This document shows, piece after piece, positions 16,679 to 29,863 of a stretch of DNA of 64,000 nt. Below the pieces are notes generated by a model. The model searched no databases, was not told the DNA's origin, and was given only the letters and a program-made list of their open reading frames with translations. Made by a program: the position numbers and the translations under genes. The first letter of the stretch is position 1. Every line of letters begins with the position of its first letter. Origin of the DNA: JBFHDX01 sp041584475 (GTDB lineage Bacteria > Pseudomonadota > Alphaproteobacteria > UBA8366 > JADFVY01); contig JBFHDX010000002.1 in assembly GCA_041584475.1 (NCBI GenBank), positions 1-64,000 on the forward strand, in the 5' to 3' direction.

Positions 16679-17539
16679 ATGCGTATGCGCAGGGCGCTTC
16701 TCTACTCGACGCTCATGCACATCGCGATCGCGGTGCTGGCATGGATCGAGGCCCCGTGGCGGGGCTCGCTGAGCGTCGAGGAAGAGCGCGTCATCGCGGT
16801 CGAGATCGCCGACATCTCGCAGGTCACCGAGCGACGCCTGGCGACGCCCAAACCAGCGCCGCCGCCGGCGCCGCCGAAGCCGGACCCGGCACCGCGCGAG
16901 CAGGTCGCGGCCCTGCCGCCGCCGGCGCCGAAGCCCGTCGAGCCGGAGCCGGAGGTGGTCCCGATCCCGACGCCCGACCAGCCGGCGAGCACCGAGGAGG
17001 AGGCGCCGAGCCTGCCGGCGCGACCGCGGCCGAAGCCGGTACCGCCGCCCGAGGACGAATTCCAGTCGGTACTCAAGACCGTCGAGCTGCTCGAGCGCGA
17101 GGAGACCGAGCGGCCGAAGCCGAGCAGCAGCGACACCGCGAACCTGCTCGACGACCTCGCCGCGGTTCTCGACAGCGCGGAGGAGACGCCGCCGCCGCAA
17201 CAGGCGCGGATACTCAGCAATCAGCTGACGATGAGCGAGGAGGACGCCCTCAGCCAGCATATCGGCAGATGCTGGAACGTTCCCGTCGGTGCGCGCAACC
17301 CGGAGGAGCTGGCGGTCGTCATACGTCTGTATATGAACCGCGACGGAACCGTGCGCAGGGCCGAAGTCGTCGACGCGAGCCGGATGAGCGTCGATCGGTT
17401 CTTCCGTGCCGCCGCGGAATCCGCGATGCGGGCGGTCCTCAACCAGCGCTGTCAGCCCCTGCCCATACCTCCCGGCAAGTACGAGCAGCTCAAGGTTTTC
17501 ACATTCAATTTCGATCCTAGCAAGATGGTGGGTAGATAA
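16679..17539 (+). CDS. tolA: Tol-Pal energy-transducing protein TolA (TonB-C-like)
   Basis: Protein of 286 residues with an N-terminal membrane anchor (about 7-24). A long Pro/Glu/Lys-rich periplasmic linker (about 55-150) follows, then a C-terminal TolA/TonB-type domain (about 190-280) with conserved RCWNVP and RCQPLPIP cysteine-bearing segments. It bridges TolQR to TolB-Pal. The stop and the tolB start share one base (TAATG), indicating coupling. Confidence 0.92.
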   Translation: MRMRRALLYSTLMHIAIAVLAWIEAPWRGSLSVEEERVIAVEIADISQVTERRLATPKPAPPPAPPKPDPAPREQVAALPPPAPKPVEPEPEVVPIPTPDQPASTEEEAPSLPARPRPKPVPPPEDEFQSVLKTVELLEREETERPKPSSSDTANLLDDLAAVLDSAEETPPPQQARILSNQLTMSEEDALSQHIGRCWNVPVGARNPEELAVVIRLYMNRDGTVRRAEVVDASRMSVDRFFRAAAESAMRAVLNQRCQPLPIPPGKYEQLKVFTFNFDPSKMVGR

Positions 17540-18912
17540 TGAGCAGTAACCGGCGCCGTGCGGCCAGCAACCTGGGCCCGCACCTGTTCCGTCGATCCTT
17601 CTTGGTGGCCATTCTGGCCATTGCGGCCGGTGTTCTCACCCCGCCGACGCTGGCCGAAATCCGCATCGACGTGACGCGCGGCAACGTCGACCCGCTGCCG
17701 ATCGCGATCACCGCCTTCCACAGCGTAGAGGCCGGGCCGCAGCAGGTCGGCCGCGACGTCGCCGCGGTGATCGCCGCCGATCTCGAGCGATCCGGCCTGT
17801 TCACCTCGATCGACGAGCGCGCCTTCATCCAGTCGCCGGAATCGCTGCAGGTCCGCCCGCGCTTCTCTGACTGGCGGGTGATCAACGCGCAGGCGCTGGT
17901 CAGCGGCAGCGTGCGCTTCGAGCTGGACGGCCGGCTGCGCTTCGAGTTCAGGCTCTGGGACGTGTTCGCCGAGACGCAGATGGCCGGCTTCGCGTATACG
18001 ACGCCTTACAGCAACTGGCGCCGCGTCGCGCACATCATCGCCGACGCGGTCTACAAGCGGATCACCGGCGAGGAAGGCTATTTCGACAGCCGTATCGTCT
18101 ATATCGCCGAGACCGGCGACCACACTCGCCGCGTCAAGAGGCTGGCGATCATGGACCAGGACGGCGCCAACCACAAATTCCTCACCGACGGCAGCGCCCT
18201 CGTGCTGACGCCTCGTTTCTCGCCGACGCGGCAGGAGATCACCTACCTGTCCTATTTCAACGACACGCCGCGCGTCTATCTGTTCGACATCAACACCGGC
18301 CGGCAGGAGATGCTCGGCGCCTTCGAGGGCATGACCTTCGCACCGCGCTTCTCGCCGGACGGCAACTCGGTGGTCATGTCCTACGCCAAGGACGGCAATT
18401 CCGACATCTGGGTGATGGACCTGCGGACGCGCAGCGCGCGTCAGATCACCTTCGACCCGGCAATCGACACCTCGCCGTCCTATTCGCCGGACGGCCGCCA
18501 GATCGTGTTCAACTCGGACCGCGGCGGCACGCAGCAGCTCTACGTCATGGACGCGAACGGCCGCAACGTCCGCCGCATCAGCTTCGGGCAGGGCCGCTAC
18601 GCGACGCCCGTCTGGTCGCCGCGCGGCGACCTGATCGCCTTCACCAAGTTCTTCGACGGCCGCTTCTATATCGGCGTCATGCGCCCCGACGGCACCGGCG
18701 AGCGGCTGCTTACCGAGAGCTTCCTCGACGAAGCGCCGACCTGGTCGCCGAACGGCCGCGTTCTGATCTTCTTCAGGCAGACTCCGACGGCGCGCAGCGG
18801 CAAGGGCGGCATCACCAAACTGTATTCGGTCGACCTCACCGGATACAACCTGAGGGAAATCAAGACGCCGGTCGATGCATCGGATCCCGCGTGGTCGCCA
18901 ATAAATCGTTAA
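17539..18912 (+). CDS. tolB: Tol-Pal periplasmic beta-propeller protein TolB
   Basis: Periplasmic protein of 457 residues. The N-terminus has an Arg-rich region and a hydrophobic signal (about 22-38) ending near TLAEIRI. The N-terminal domain spans about 40-160. A six-bladed propeller follows, with repeated FSPDGNSV-, YSPDGRQI- and WSPNGRVL-type WD40-like blades. It binds Pal and TolA during outer-membrane constriction. pal starts 155 bp later. Confidence 0.96.
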   Translation: MSSNRRRAASNLGPHLFRRSFLVAILAIAAGVLTPPTLAEIRIDVTRGNVDPLPIAITAFHSVEAGPQQVGRDVAAVIAADLERSGLFTSIDERAFIQSPESLQVRPRFSDWRVINAQALVSGSVRFELDGRLRFEFRLWDVFAETQMAGFAYTTPYSNWRRVAHIIADAVYKRITGEEGYFDSRIVYIAETGDHTRRVKRLAIMDQDGANHKFLTDGSALVLTPRFSPTRQEITYLSYFNDTPRVYLFDINTGRQEMLGAFEGMTFAPRFSPDGNSVVMSYAKDGNSDIWVMDLRTRSARQITFDPAIDTSPSYSPDGRQIVFNSDRGGTQQLYVMDANGRNVRRISFGQGRYATPVWSPRGDLIAFTKFFDGRFYIGVMRPDGTGERLLTESFLDEAPTWSPNGRVLIFFRQTPTARSGKGGITKLYSVDLTGYNLREIKTPVDASDPAWSPINR

Positions 18913-18974
18913 GGCTGCCCCTAAAATGCCTTGGATTTGCCCAAAAAAATTGCGGGATTCCGGCGTTCCCATGG

Positions 18975-19004
18975 TTGTATTCGCCGCAATCGCGTGGTTA
19001 TATG
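18975..19004 (+). promoter_or_regulatory. Possible pal promoter
   Basis: TTGTAT (18975-18980) and TATATG (18999-19004), spaced by 18 bp, lie in the 155-bp tolB-pal gap. The match is moderate at -10 and weak at -35. A separate pal promoter would fit the high abundance expected of Pal. Confidence 0.3.
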
Positions 19005-19067
19005 TGCCACGTATCGTTTGGGGTACGAACCTGGTTATTTCCTTTTGACCTCTAAGGGGGGTTATAG

Positions 19068-19568
19068 ATGCGCGTAACAGTTCTTGGCCTCATGGCCGCA
19101 CTCTTGTTTGCTGCCGGTTGTGCGACGGAAGCGGATGAGACAGCCGAAGTGGATACCGGCGGCGAGATGGTGATGGATACCGGGACCGGTATCGTTCCCG
19201 GCTCGCAGGAGGATCTCGTTGTCAATGTCGGTGACCGCGTGTTCTTCGATTTCGACAAGTCGGACCTTCGTCCGGACGCCATCGAGACGCTCAACCGCCA
19301 GGCCGACTGGCTGAAGACCTATCCGTCGGTGACGGTGACGATCGAAGGCCATTGCGACGAACGCGGCACGCGCGAATACAACCTCGCGCTGGGTGAGCGG
19401 CGCGCCAGCTCGGCGAAGCAGTATCTCGAGAGCATGGGCATCGGCGGCGGCCGTCTCGACACCATCAGCTACGGCAAGGAGCGTCCTGCCGTCCTCGGTT
19501 CGAACGAGGCCGCGTGGGCGCAGAACCGCCGCGCCGTGATGGTCGTAAGGTCCGGCCCCGGCGCCTGA
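19068..19568 (+). CDS. pal: Peptidoglycan-associated lipoprotein Pal
   Basis: Outer-membrane lipoprotein of 166 residues. The lipobox LFAAGC puts the lipidated Cys at 18. An OmpA-like peptidoglycan-binding domain spans about 52-162, with FFDFDKSDLRPDA and the meso-DAP-contacting GHCDERGTREYNLALGERRA motif. A run of six Gs upstream of the ATG is the ribosome binding site. A strong hairpin follows the stop. Confidence 0.96.
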   Translation: MRVTVLGLMAALLFAAGCATEADETAEVDTGGEMVMDTGTGIVPGSQEDLVVNVGDRVFFDFDKSDLRPDAIETLNRQADWLKTYPSVTVTIEGHCDERGTREYNLALGERRASSAKQYLESMGIGGGRLDTISYGKERPAVLGSNEAAWAQNRRAVMVVRSGPGA

Positions 19569-19591
19569 TCCTGCGCCAGACCTGATTTCGC

Positions 19592-19621
19592 AAGCGGCTC
19601 CGGCTTCCGCCGGGGCCGCTT
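19592..19621 (+). terminator. Hairpin after pal
   Basis: AAGCGGCTCCGGC (19592-19604) pairs with GCCGGGGCCGCTT (19609-19621) over 13 bp with one G-U pair and a TTCC loop. Only a broken T-rich tail follows (GTTGCTTCC), so it may be a terminator or an mRNA 3'-end stabiliser that favours pal over cpoB. Confidence 0.55.
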
Positions 19622-19682
19622 GTTGCTTCCGCAGACCGATGGCGCCATATTCTTGCCGAACATGGACCATATGGTCGAAGCC

Positions 19683-20549
19683 ATGAAAATCCGCATGACG
19701 AAGACACGACGGGCAAGCACCGGCATTGCCGGCGCGCTGTTTCTCGCGGCGTCGCTCGCCGTCCTGCCGGCCATCCCCGCAGCGGCGCAGGACTCCAACC
19801 TCGCCCGCCAGGTTGAACGGCTGCGCCGCGATCTCAACGATCTGCAGCGCCACGTCTACCGGGGCACGCCCTCCGGCACGGCGACGGCCGACAGCGGCGT
19901 CACGGCGCGGCTGACCCTGCAGGTGACGCAGATGCAGGACCAGATGCGGGCGATGAACGGCCGTGTCGAGGAGATCGAGCACCGTATCCGCGTGCTCGAG
20001 CAGCGTCTCGACCGGATGGCCGAGGATCTGGAGCTCAGGCTGCAGTCGATCGAGGACAAGATCGCCGCCGGCGGGCCGGTGCGCGGTCCCGGCGGCGACA
20101 CGGCGGTGACGCCGCGTGCAAACGACGCGGCGACCGCGGCGCTCGCCGCCATGCCCAAGGACGGAACGGCGCGCCAGCAGTACGACTACGCGTTCGAGTT
20201 CCTGAAGGATCGTGACTTCGGGACCGCGGCGGTCACCCTGCAGGCCTTTCTCGACCGCAATCCCAGCGATCCGCTCGCCAGCAACGCGCTCTACTGGCTC
20301 GGCGAGACCCACTATCTTCAGAAGGACTACCGTGAGGCCGCCAAGGTCTTTCTCGACGGCTACAAGCGCTTTCCACAGGGCGCCAAGGCCCCGGACAGCC
20401 TGCTCAAGCTCGGCATGTCGCTGGCCGCGCTCGAGGAGGACGATTCGGCCTGCAAGACGTTCGCGAAACTGAGGTCGAGCTTCCCGAAGGCGCCGTCGCG
20501 GATCCTGCGCGCGGCCGAGAGCGAGCAGAAGAAGCTGAAGTGTCGGTAA
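19683..20549 (+). CDS. cpoB: Tol-Pal coordination protein CpoB (YbgF)
   Basis: Periplasmic protein of about 288 residues that links Tol-Pal energy use with peptidoglycan synthesis in studied species. The signal peptide ends near AIPAAAQ. A coiled-coil trimerisation segment spans about 40-120, and a TPR-type C-terminal domain (about 160-285) has LASNALYWLGETHYLQKDY. The start is uncertain among ATGs at 19662, 19683 and 19695. The last 10 bp overlap tilS. Confidence 0.9.
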   Translation: MKIRMTKTRRASTGIAGALFLAASLAVLPAIPAAAQDSNLARQVERLRRDLNDLQRHVYRGTPSGTATADSGVTARLTLQVTQMQDQMRAMNGRVEEIEHRIRVLEQRLDRMAEDLELRLQSIEDKIAAGGPVRGPGGDTAVTPRANDAATAALAAMPKDGTARQQYDYAFEFLKDRDFGTAAVTLQAFLDRNPSDPLASNALYWLGETHYLQKDYREAAKVFLDGYKRFPQGAKAPDSLLKLGMSLAALEEDDSACKTFAKLRSSFPKAPSRILRAAESEQKKLKCR

Positions 20550-21895
20550 ACCGCGGAGAGGCTGCGGCGACACCCCTGGCGGCAGAGGAATTCGTCGGCC
20601 TGATGCGCGCACTCGGGCCGTTCGAATCGATGCCGTACATCGCTGTCGCCTGCTCGGGCGGCGCCGACAGCCTGGCGCTGACGCTGCTTGCCGATGAATG
20701 GGCGCGGGCGCGCAACGGCCGCGCAACCGCGTTGATCGTCGATCACGGGCTGCGGCCCGAAGCCGCCGACGAGGCGGCACGGGTCTCGCGCTGGCTCACG
20801 GCGCTCGACGTCGACAACGTCGTGCTTGCGCTGGGCGGCGGTCTCGGCACCGCCAATCTGCAGGCAGCGGCGCGGCACGCGCGCTTCGTCGCGCTGCGCG
20901 ACTGGTGCCGTTCGGCCGGGGTGCTGCATCTGCTGCTCGCGCACCATCGCCGCGACCAGGCGGAGACGCTGATGCTGAGGCTGGCGCGGGGCAGCGGCGT
21001 CGACGGGCTGGCGGCGATGGCACCGGTGCACGAACTGCCCGAGGTCCGCGTGCTGCGGCCGCTGCTCGACATTGCCCCGGCGCGGCTGTCGGCGCTGCTC
21101 GAGTCGCGGCGCCAGCCCTTTGTCGACGATCCCTCGAACCGGGACCGTGCGTTCGCGCGCGTGCGCATGCGCTCGTTGATGCCGGCGCTCACGCGCGAGG
21201 GCGCCGGGGACGCGCGCCTGGCCGGGACCGCGCGGCGCATGGCGCGGGCGAGGGCGGCGCTCGAGAGCGCGGCGACCGCACTGCTGGCCGAGGCCGCCGA
21301 GATCTATCCGCAGGGTTACGCGACCGTTGCGTCCGCGCGTCTGCTGGCGGCACCAGAGGAAATCGGATTGCGGGCGCTCGCGCGTCTGCTCGCCTGTATC
21401 GGCGGTGCGGCGTATGGCGGCCGCCTGGAGCGCCTGGAGCGGCTGCACGCCTGGTTGGGGCAGGACGATACGGGCGCCGGGCGGACGCTGGGGGGCTGCC
21501 GCGTACTGCGCCGCGGCGGCAACCTGTTGATCTGCCGCGAGCCGTCCGCCGTCGAGCCGGCCCGGCCGGCGCGCGACGGGGTCGTGTGGGACGGCCGCTT
21601 CCGGCTGCTGCTGCGCGAAGCGGCGCCGCAGGGCGCGCGCATCGGTGCGCTCGGTCGCGACGGCTGGTCGCGCGTCGTCGCGGAGCGGCCGGAACTGGCC
21701 GCTGCCGGGCTTCCGGCAGCCGTGCGCCCGGCGTTGCCGGCCCTGCTGGACCTTGACGGGGTGCTCGCCGTACCCCACCTCAGTTACCGGCGGGACCGGC
21801 CGACCGACGCGGCTTCGTCGGCGTCCGCGATCGCCTTTCAGCCGACGCGTCAACTGGGCGCGGCGGCATTTGTTGCAGGCGCGGCCTATGCTTAG
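20540..21895 (+). CDS. tilS: tRNA(Ile)-lysidine synthetase TilS
   Basis: Modifies C34 of the CAU-anticodon tRNA-Ile to lysidine so that it reads AUA. The protein has 451 residues. The N-terminal PP-loop ATPase motif SGGADS is at 39-44, and LLAHHRRDQAETLMLRLARGSG is the tRNA/ATP-binding segment. TilS C-terminal domains follow. The start is GTG at 20540, overlapping cpoB by 10 bp. The next in-frame Met (LMRALG) would still leave the PP-loop intact. Confidence 0.94.
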   Translation: MSVNRGEAAATPLAAEEFVGLMRALGPFESMPYIAVACSGGADSLALTLLADEWARARNGRATALIVDHGLRPEAADEAARVSRWLTALDVDNVVLALGGGLGTANLQAAARHARFVALRDWCRSAGVLHLLLAHHRRDQAETLMLRLARGSGVDGLAAMAPVHELPEVRVLRPLLDIAPARLSALLESRRQPFVDDPSNRDRAFARVRMRSLMPALTREGAGDARLAGTARRMARARAALESAATALLAEAAEIYPQGYATVASARLLAAPEEIGLRALARLLACIGGAAYGGRLERLERLHAWLGQDDTGAGRTLGGCRVLRRGGNLLICREPSAVEPARPARDGVVWDGRFRLLLREAAPQGARIGALGRDGWSRVVAERPELAAAGLPAAVRPALPALLDLDGVLAVPHLSYRRDRPTDAASSASAIAFQPTRQLGAAAFVAGAAYA

Positions 21896-21985
21896 GCGCG
21901 AAAACAGAGTATCTTGAGACGCTTAGCGTCGCCGGGCCGGGGCGTCGCGGGGTGACGGAGAGCCGGCAAGCAAGGGGTCTACGCA

Positions 21986-23908
<1,923 letters not shown>

Positions 23909-24141
23909 CGGTCGACCGCGTCCGGACGGCGGCGGTGCGGCGCGTGGCGGACAATGTCCTGGCCGGGCCAGTGCCGCGGCGGCGTCGAGACCGGCGGCAT
24001 CGGCGCTTTCGCTTGGGCAAAGACGGCCGCTATATTCCCGCTGGTTAATTCTCTGTTCACCCTGACTGCCGTAAGAGTGGTCTCGTCCGCAGCGGGTCAG
24101 GACGTACGGGGTGGTTCGGGGGCCTGGATCGAGGGACGCAG

Positions 24142-26393
<2,252 letters not shown>

Positions 26394-26495
26394 TTCCCGC
26401 GCCCGCCCGCGTCGCCATCGCGCGGCGGCGGTGGCGGGACGGCCGCACCTTCTGCTAGTCTCGCGGCGGGCAGGAGCGACGGGCGAGGGCGAACC

Positions 26496-27491
26496 ATGGC
26501 GGAACAGATCGAGCTTCCGGCACTGCCCGGGATCATCCGCGCGCGCCGGCAATTGCGGCCGTATCTTGAGGAAACGCCGCTGGTGCGCAGCGAGCTGCTG
26601 TCGCGCGCGCTCGGCGCCGAGGTCTGGCTCAAGAACGAGACCGTCGGGCCGATCGCCAGCTTCAAGCTGCGCGGTGCGCTGACGCACCTGCTGCGCGTCG
26701 ATACCCTGCGCGGCGCCGTCACCTCGTCGACGGGCAATCACGGCCAGGGCGTGGCCTATGCCGCCCGCCTGTTGGGTGTTCCTGCACATATTTTCCTGCC
26801 GGCCCGAAACAATCCGGTCAAGCGGGCGATGATCCGGGCGTTCGGGGCGACGCTGCACGAGGTCGGCGACGATATCGATGCCGCCAAGGACGCGGCGCGC
26901 GACTATGCCGCCGGGCACGGTCTCGAGTTCGTCGACGACGGCGAAAGCCTCGCCATGATGGAGGGCGCGGGCACGGTCGGGCTCGAATGCGCCGAGCGGC
27001 TCGACCGCATCGACTGGATGTTCGTGCCGATGGGCGCGGCGACGCTCGTCGGCGGCACGGCCGCCGCGCTCAAGGCGCTGCATCCGGCCGCCCGCATCGT
27101 CGCCGTGCAGGCGAAGGGTGCCCCCGCGATGGTCGAGAGTTTCCACGCCCGCCGGCCGGTCGAGGCGCCGATCGACACCGTGGCCGACGGGCTCGCCTGC
27201 CGCGTGCCGGCGCGGCGGGCCCTCGCCGCCCTGTGGGCCCTCGTCGACGACGCGATGACGGTCGGCGACGACGCCATGCTGGCGGCGCTGCGCAGCACGG
27301 CGGAGTGCGCCCATGTCCTCGTCGAGCCGGCGGGCGCGGCCGCCCTCGCCGCGGCCTGGCAGCGCCGCGACTCGTTGCGCGCGGCGCGGGTCGTCCTCGT
27401 GCTCAGCGGCGCCAACGTGCCCTCCGACGTGCTGCGCGAGGCGCTCGCTCGCGCGCCGCTGTTCGCGCTCGAGTCGGTGGCGGTGGATTAG
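26496..27491 (+). CDS. PLP-dependent threonine/serine dehydratase-like enzyme
   Basis: Fold-type II PLP enzyme of 331 residues. SFKLRGA contains the Schiff-base Lys57, SSTGNHGQG is the phosphate/substrate loop, and a Gly-rich loop is seen at MGAATLVGG. There is no C-terminal ACT regulatory domain, so it is the short catabolic type. Substrate could be threonine, serine, hydroxyaspartate or a hydroxyectoine intermediate (EutB-like). The sequence does not settle this. A GNAT gene follows 12 bp later. Confidence 0.78.
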   Translation: MAEQIELPALPGIIRARRQLRPYLEETPLVRSELLSRALGAEVWLKNETVGPIASFKLRGALTHLLRVDTLRGAVTSSTGNHGQGVAYAARLLGVPAHIFLPARNNPVKRAMIRAFGATLHEVGDDIDAAKDAARDYAAGHGLEFVDDGESLAMMEGAGTVGLECAERLDRIDWMFVPMGAATLVGGTAAALKALHPAARIVAVQAKGAPAMVESFHARRPVEAPIDTVADGLACRVPARRALAALWALVDDAMTVGDDAMLAALRSTAECAHVLVEPAGAAALAAAWQRRDSLRAARVVLVLSGANVPSDVLREALARAPLFALESVAVD

Positions 27492-27503
27492 GCGGGCGGC
27501 GCC

Positions 27504-28055
27504 GTGGCCGACACGCGACAGAGGCTGGAACTGGCCGAGGCGCGCTGGCCTGTCGATGGCGCGGCGGTCCGCGCGCTGTTCACCGAATACGCCGAATTCA
27601 TGGGATACGAGCTGTGCTTTCAGGGCTTCGCCCGGGAGCTGGAGGACCTGCCGGGCGATTATGCGCCGCCGGCGGGGACGCTGATTCTGGCGTGCGTCGG
27701 CGGCCGCCCGGCCGGCTGCGTCGCGATTCGGCCGGCTGTGCGGGGCCACGCCGAACTCTGCCGCCTGTTCGTCCGGCCGCGCCATCGCGGCGGCGGCATC
27801 GGGCGCGCGCTCGTGCGGCGGGCCATCGACTGGGCGGCCCGCTCGGGCTACGCCTGCATCGACCTCGAGACCGTGCCGACGCGCATGGCGACGGCCGAGC
27901 GCCTGTACGCGCGGTTCGGTTTTGCTCCGGCCGCGTGCGCCCCGGCTACCGATCCCGCGGTCGCGTGCTACAGCCTCGCCCTCGACGATCGGGATCGGAC
28001 GGTTGCTTCGCCGCAAGAACCGGGTGGCTCGCGGTCGCGCCCGGGGCGATATTGA
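27504..28055 (+). CDS. GNAT-family N-acetyltransferase
   Basis: Predicted acetyltransferase of 183 residues. The acetyl-CoA-binding motif A is seen as CRLFVRPRHRGGGIGRALVRRA, followed by motif B ending ERLYARFGF. The start is GTG at 27504, 12 bp after the dehydratase stop, so the two are probably one transcript. The last 25 residues are basic and low in structure. The acceptor substrate is unknown. Confidence 0.8.
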   Translation: MADTRQRLELAEARWPVDGAAVRALFTEYAEFMGYELCFQGFARELEDLPGDYAPPAGTLILACVGGRPAGCVAIRPAVRGHAELCRLFVRPRHRGGGIGRALVRRAIDWAARSGYACIDLETVPTRMATAERLYARFGFAPAACAPATDPAVACYSLALDDRDRTVASPQEPGGSRSRPGRY

Positions 28056-28154
28056 CGGCAGCGAGACGGATCGCCTACGGCGGATACCGCATGTCCGCGA
28101 CGCGGCGGCGCCCGTCTCCAGCGATCAATTCTCGTCGGACTTGAGAGGGCTGAT

Positions 28155-29132
28155 ATGATGCCGGAAACTGTCGCCATGGATCGTCTGAAGGACTTTGCAT
28201 CCGCGCCCGTCGTGCGGGCCGGCGGATCGGACTATGCGAGGGTCGCGCGGGCGCTCGAGCGGCTGGCCACGCGCTTTCCCGAGCACCCCAGCCTCGCCGA
28301 GCTGGCCCGCGAGGCGGGGCTCAGTGAGCACCACTTCCAGCGCCTGTTCACGGCGTGGGCCGGGGTCAGCCCCAAGAAGTTCCTGCAATATCTCTCGCTC
28401 GAGGCTGCGAAGGAGCGGCTTCGCCAGTCCGCCAGCGTGCTCGACGCCGCGTACGATGCGGGGTTCTCCGGTCCCGGCCGCATGCACGACCTGTTCGTCA
28501 CGGCGGAGGCGGTGACGCCCGGCGAATACAAGGCCCGCGGAGAGGGCATCGTGATCCGCTACGGCTACCACGACAGCCCGTTTGGCGAGTGCCTGCTGAT
28601 GACGACGGAGCGCGGCGTGTGCGGGCTCGCCTTCGTCGATGACGCCGGCCGCGATGCGGTGCTGGCGGCGTTGTCGCGCGGCTGGGACCGGGCGCGACTG
28701 GAGCATGACGAGTCGGCGACCGCGCCGGTGGCCGACGCCGTGTTCCAGCCGCCGCCGCGGCGCCCCGGACGCGACGCCGGGCCGCTGCGCCTGCTGCTCA
28801 GGGGTACGCGCTTCCAGCTCAAGGTCTGGCAGGCGCTGCTGTCGATGCCGCAGGGCACGCTGACGACGTACAGGGATCTCGCCCGCCGGCTCGGCCTCGG
28901 GCCGAGCGCGGCCCGCGCGGTCGGCAACGCCAACAGCACGAACGCGGTCTCGTGGCTGATCCCCTGCCACCGCGTGATCCGCATGACCGGGGCGATGGGA
29001 GGCTATCGCTGGGGCGAGGCGCGCAAGCTGGCGATGATCGGCTGGGAGGCCGCGGCGGCGGAGCGGGCCGGTCAGTCGTCGCTCGTCCAGGGCTCGACGC
29101 CGCCCCAGGCGATGAACGGCGGATTGGCGTAG
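28155..29132 (+). CDS. AraC-HTH / O6-methylguanine-DNA methyltransferase fusion (Ada-like)
   Basis: Protein of 325 residues. An AraC-type double helix-turn-helix (about 28-128) is fused to a methyltransferase domain (about 133-300) with the active-site motif PCHRVI, nucleophile Cys271, and downstream GGYRWG. The N-terminal zinc/methyl-phosphotriester domain of E. coli Ada, which switches on transcription, is missing. So it repairs O6-methylguanine, but any regulatory switch must work differently. GAGAGGG precedes two adjacent ATGs (28155, 28158). Its 3' end overlaps the convergent cysQ gene by 61 bp. Confidence 0.88.
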   Translation: MMPETVAMDRLKDFASAPVVRAGGSDYARVARALERLATRFPEHPSLAELAREAGLSEHHFQRLFTAWAGVSPKKFLQYLSLEAAKERLRQSASVLDAAYDAGFSGPGRMHDLFVTAEAVTPGEYKARGEGIVIRYGYHDSPFGECLLMTTERGVCGLAFVDDAGRDAVLAALSRGWDRARLEHDESATAPVADAVFQPPPRRPGRDAGPLRLLLRGTRFQLKVWQALLSMPQGTLTTYRDLARRLGLGPSAARAVGNANSTNAVSWLIPCHRVIRMTGAMGGYRWGEARKLAMIGWEAAAAERAGQSSLVQGSTPPQAMNGGLA

Positions 29133-29863
29133 TCCGGCTTGCCGTACGTCAGTTCGCGGCCGGCACGGTCGGTCACCCGCCCGCCGGCCGCCGTCAGGAT
29201 CGCCTGGCCGGCCGCGGTATCCCACTCCATGGTACGTCCGTAGCGCGGATAGAGGTCGGCCTCGCCGGCCGCGACCAGGCAGAATTTCAGCGAGCTGCCG
29301 GCCGACTTGCGGGCCGCGACCGGGCGGCCGCCCAGCAGCTGCTCGATCGCCCGCGGATCGCCGTGACGGCGGCTGGCGACGACCGTCACGCCGTCGGCCG
29401 GCGCCGGCCGTACCCGCAAGCGCCGTGGTGAGGCCGCGCCGCGGGCCCGCGGCGCCGCGCTGCCGACGATGCCGGTACAGGTGATGTCCAGCGCCGGCGC
29501 GTGGATCACGCCGAGCACGGGGCGCCGATCCTCGACCAGGGCGATGTTCACGGTGAACTCGCCGTTCCGGCTGAGGAACTCGCGCGTCCCGTCGAGCGGG
29601 TCGACGAGCCAGAACCGGCCGCCCGAGACGTCCGGCAGGCGGCCCGCCGCCGCCGCCTCCTCGGCGACCAGCGGGACCTCCGGCGCGATCGCCGACAGCC
29701 CCTTCCCGATCAGCGCCTCGGCCGCCAGGTCGGCCTCGGTCACCGGCGATTGGTCCGCCTTGCTGCGGTGCTCGAAATCGGTGGCATAGACCGCCATGAT
29801 CGTGCGGCCGGCCGCGCGGGCCAGCGCGACGAGCTCATCGAGCCGGGCCGCGAGGTCGGTCAT
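29072..29863 (-). CDS. cysQ: 3'(2'),5'-bisphosphate nucleotidase CysQ
   Basis: Inositol-monophosphatase-fold enzyme of 263 residues that hydrolyses PAP/PAPS by-products of sulfate assimilation. Metal ligands are visible in EEA (68-70), DPLDGT (88-93) and WDTAAGQAIL near the C-terminus. The start overlaps the preceding methyltransferase stop as ATGA. It ends inside the convergent AraC-MGMT gene. Confidence 0.9.
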   Translation of the reverse strand: MTDLAARLDELVALARAAGRTIMAVYATDFEHRSKADQSPVTEADLAAEALIGKGLSAIAPEVPLVAEEAAAAGRLPDVSGGRFWLVDPLDGTREFLSRNGEFTVNIALVEDRRPVLGVIHAPALDITCTGIVGSAAPRARGAASPRRLRVRPAPADGVTVVASRRHGDPRAIEQLLGGRPVAARKSAGSSLKFCLVAAGEADLYPRYGRTMEWDTAAGQAILTAAGGRVTDRAGRELTYGKPDYANPPFIAWGGVEPWTSDD

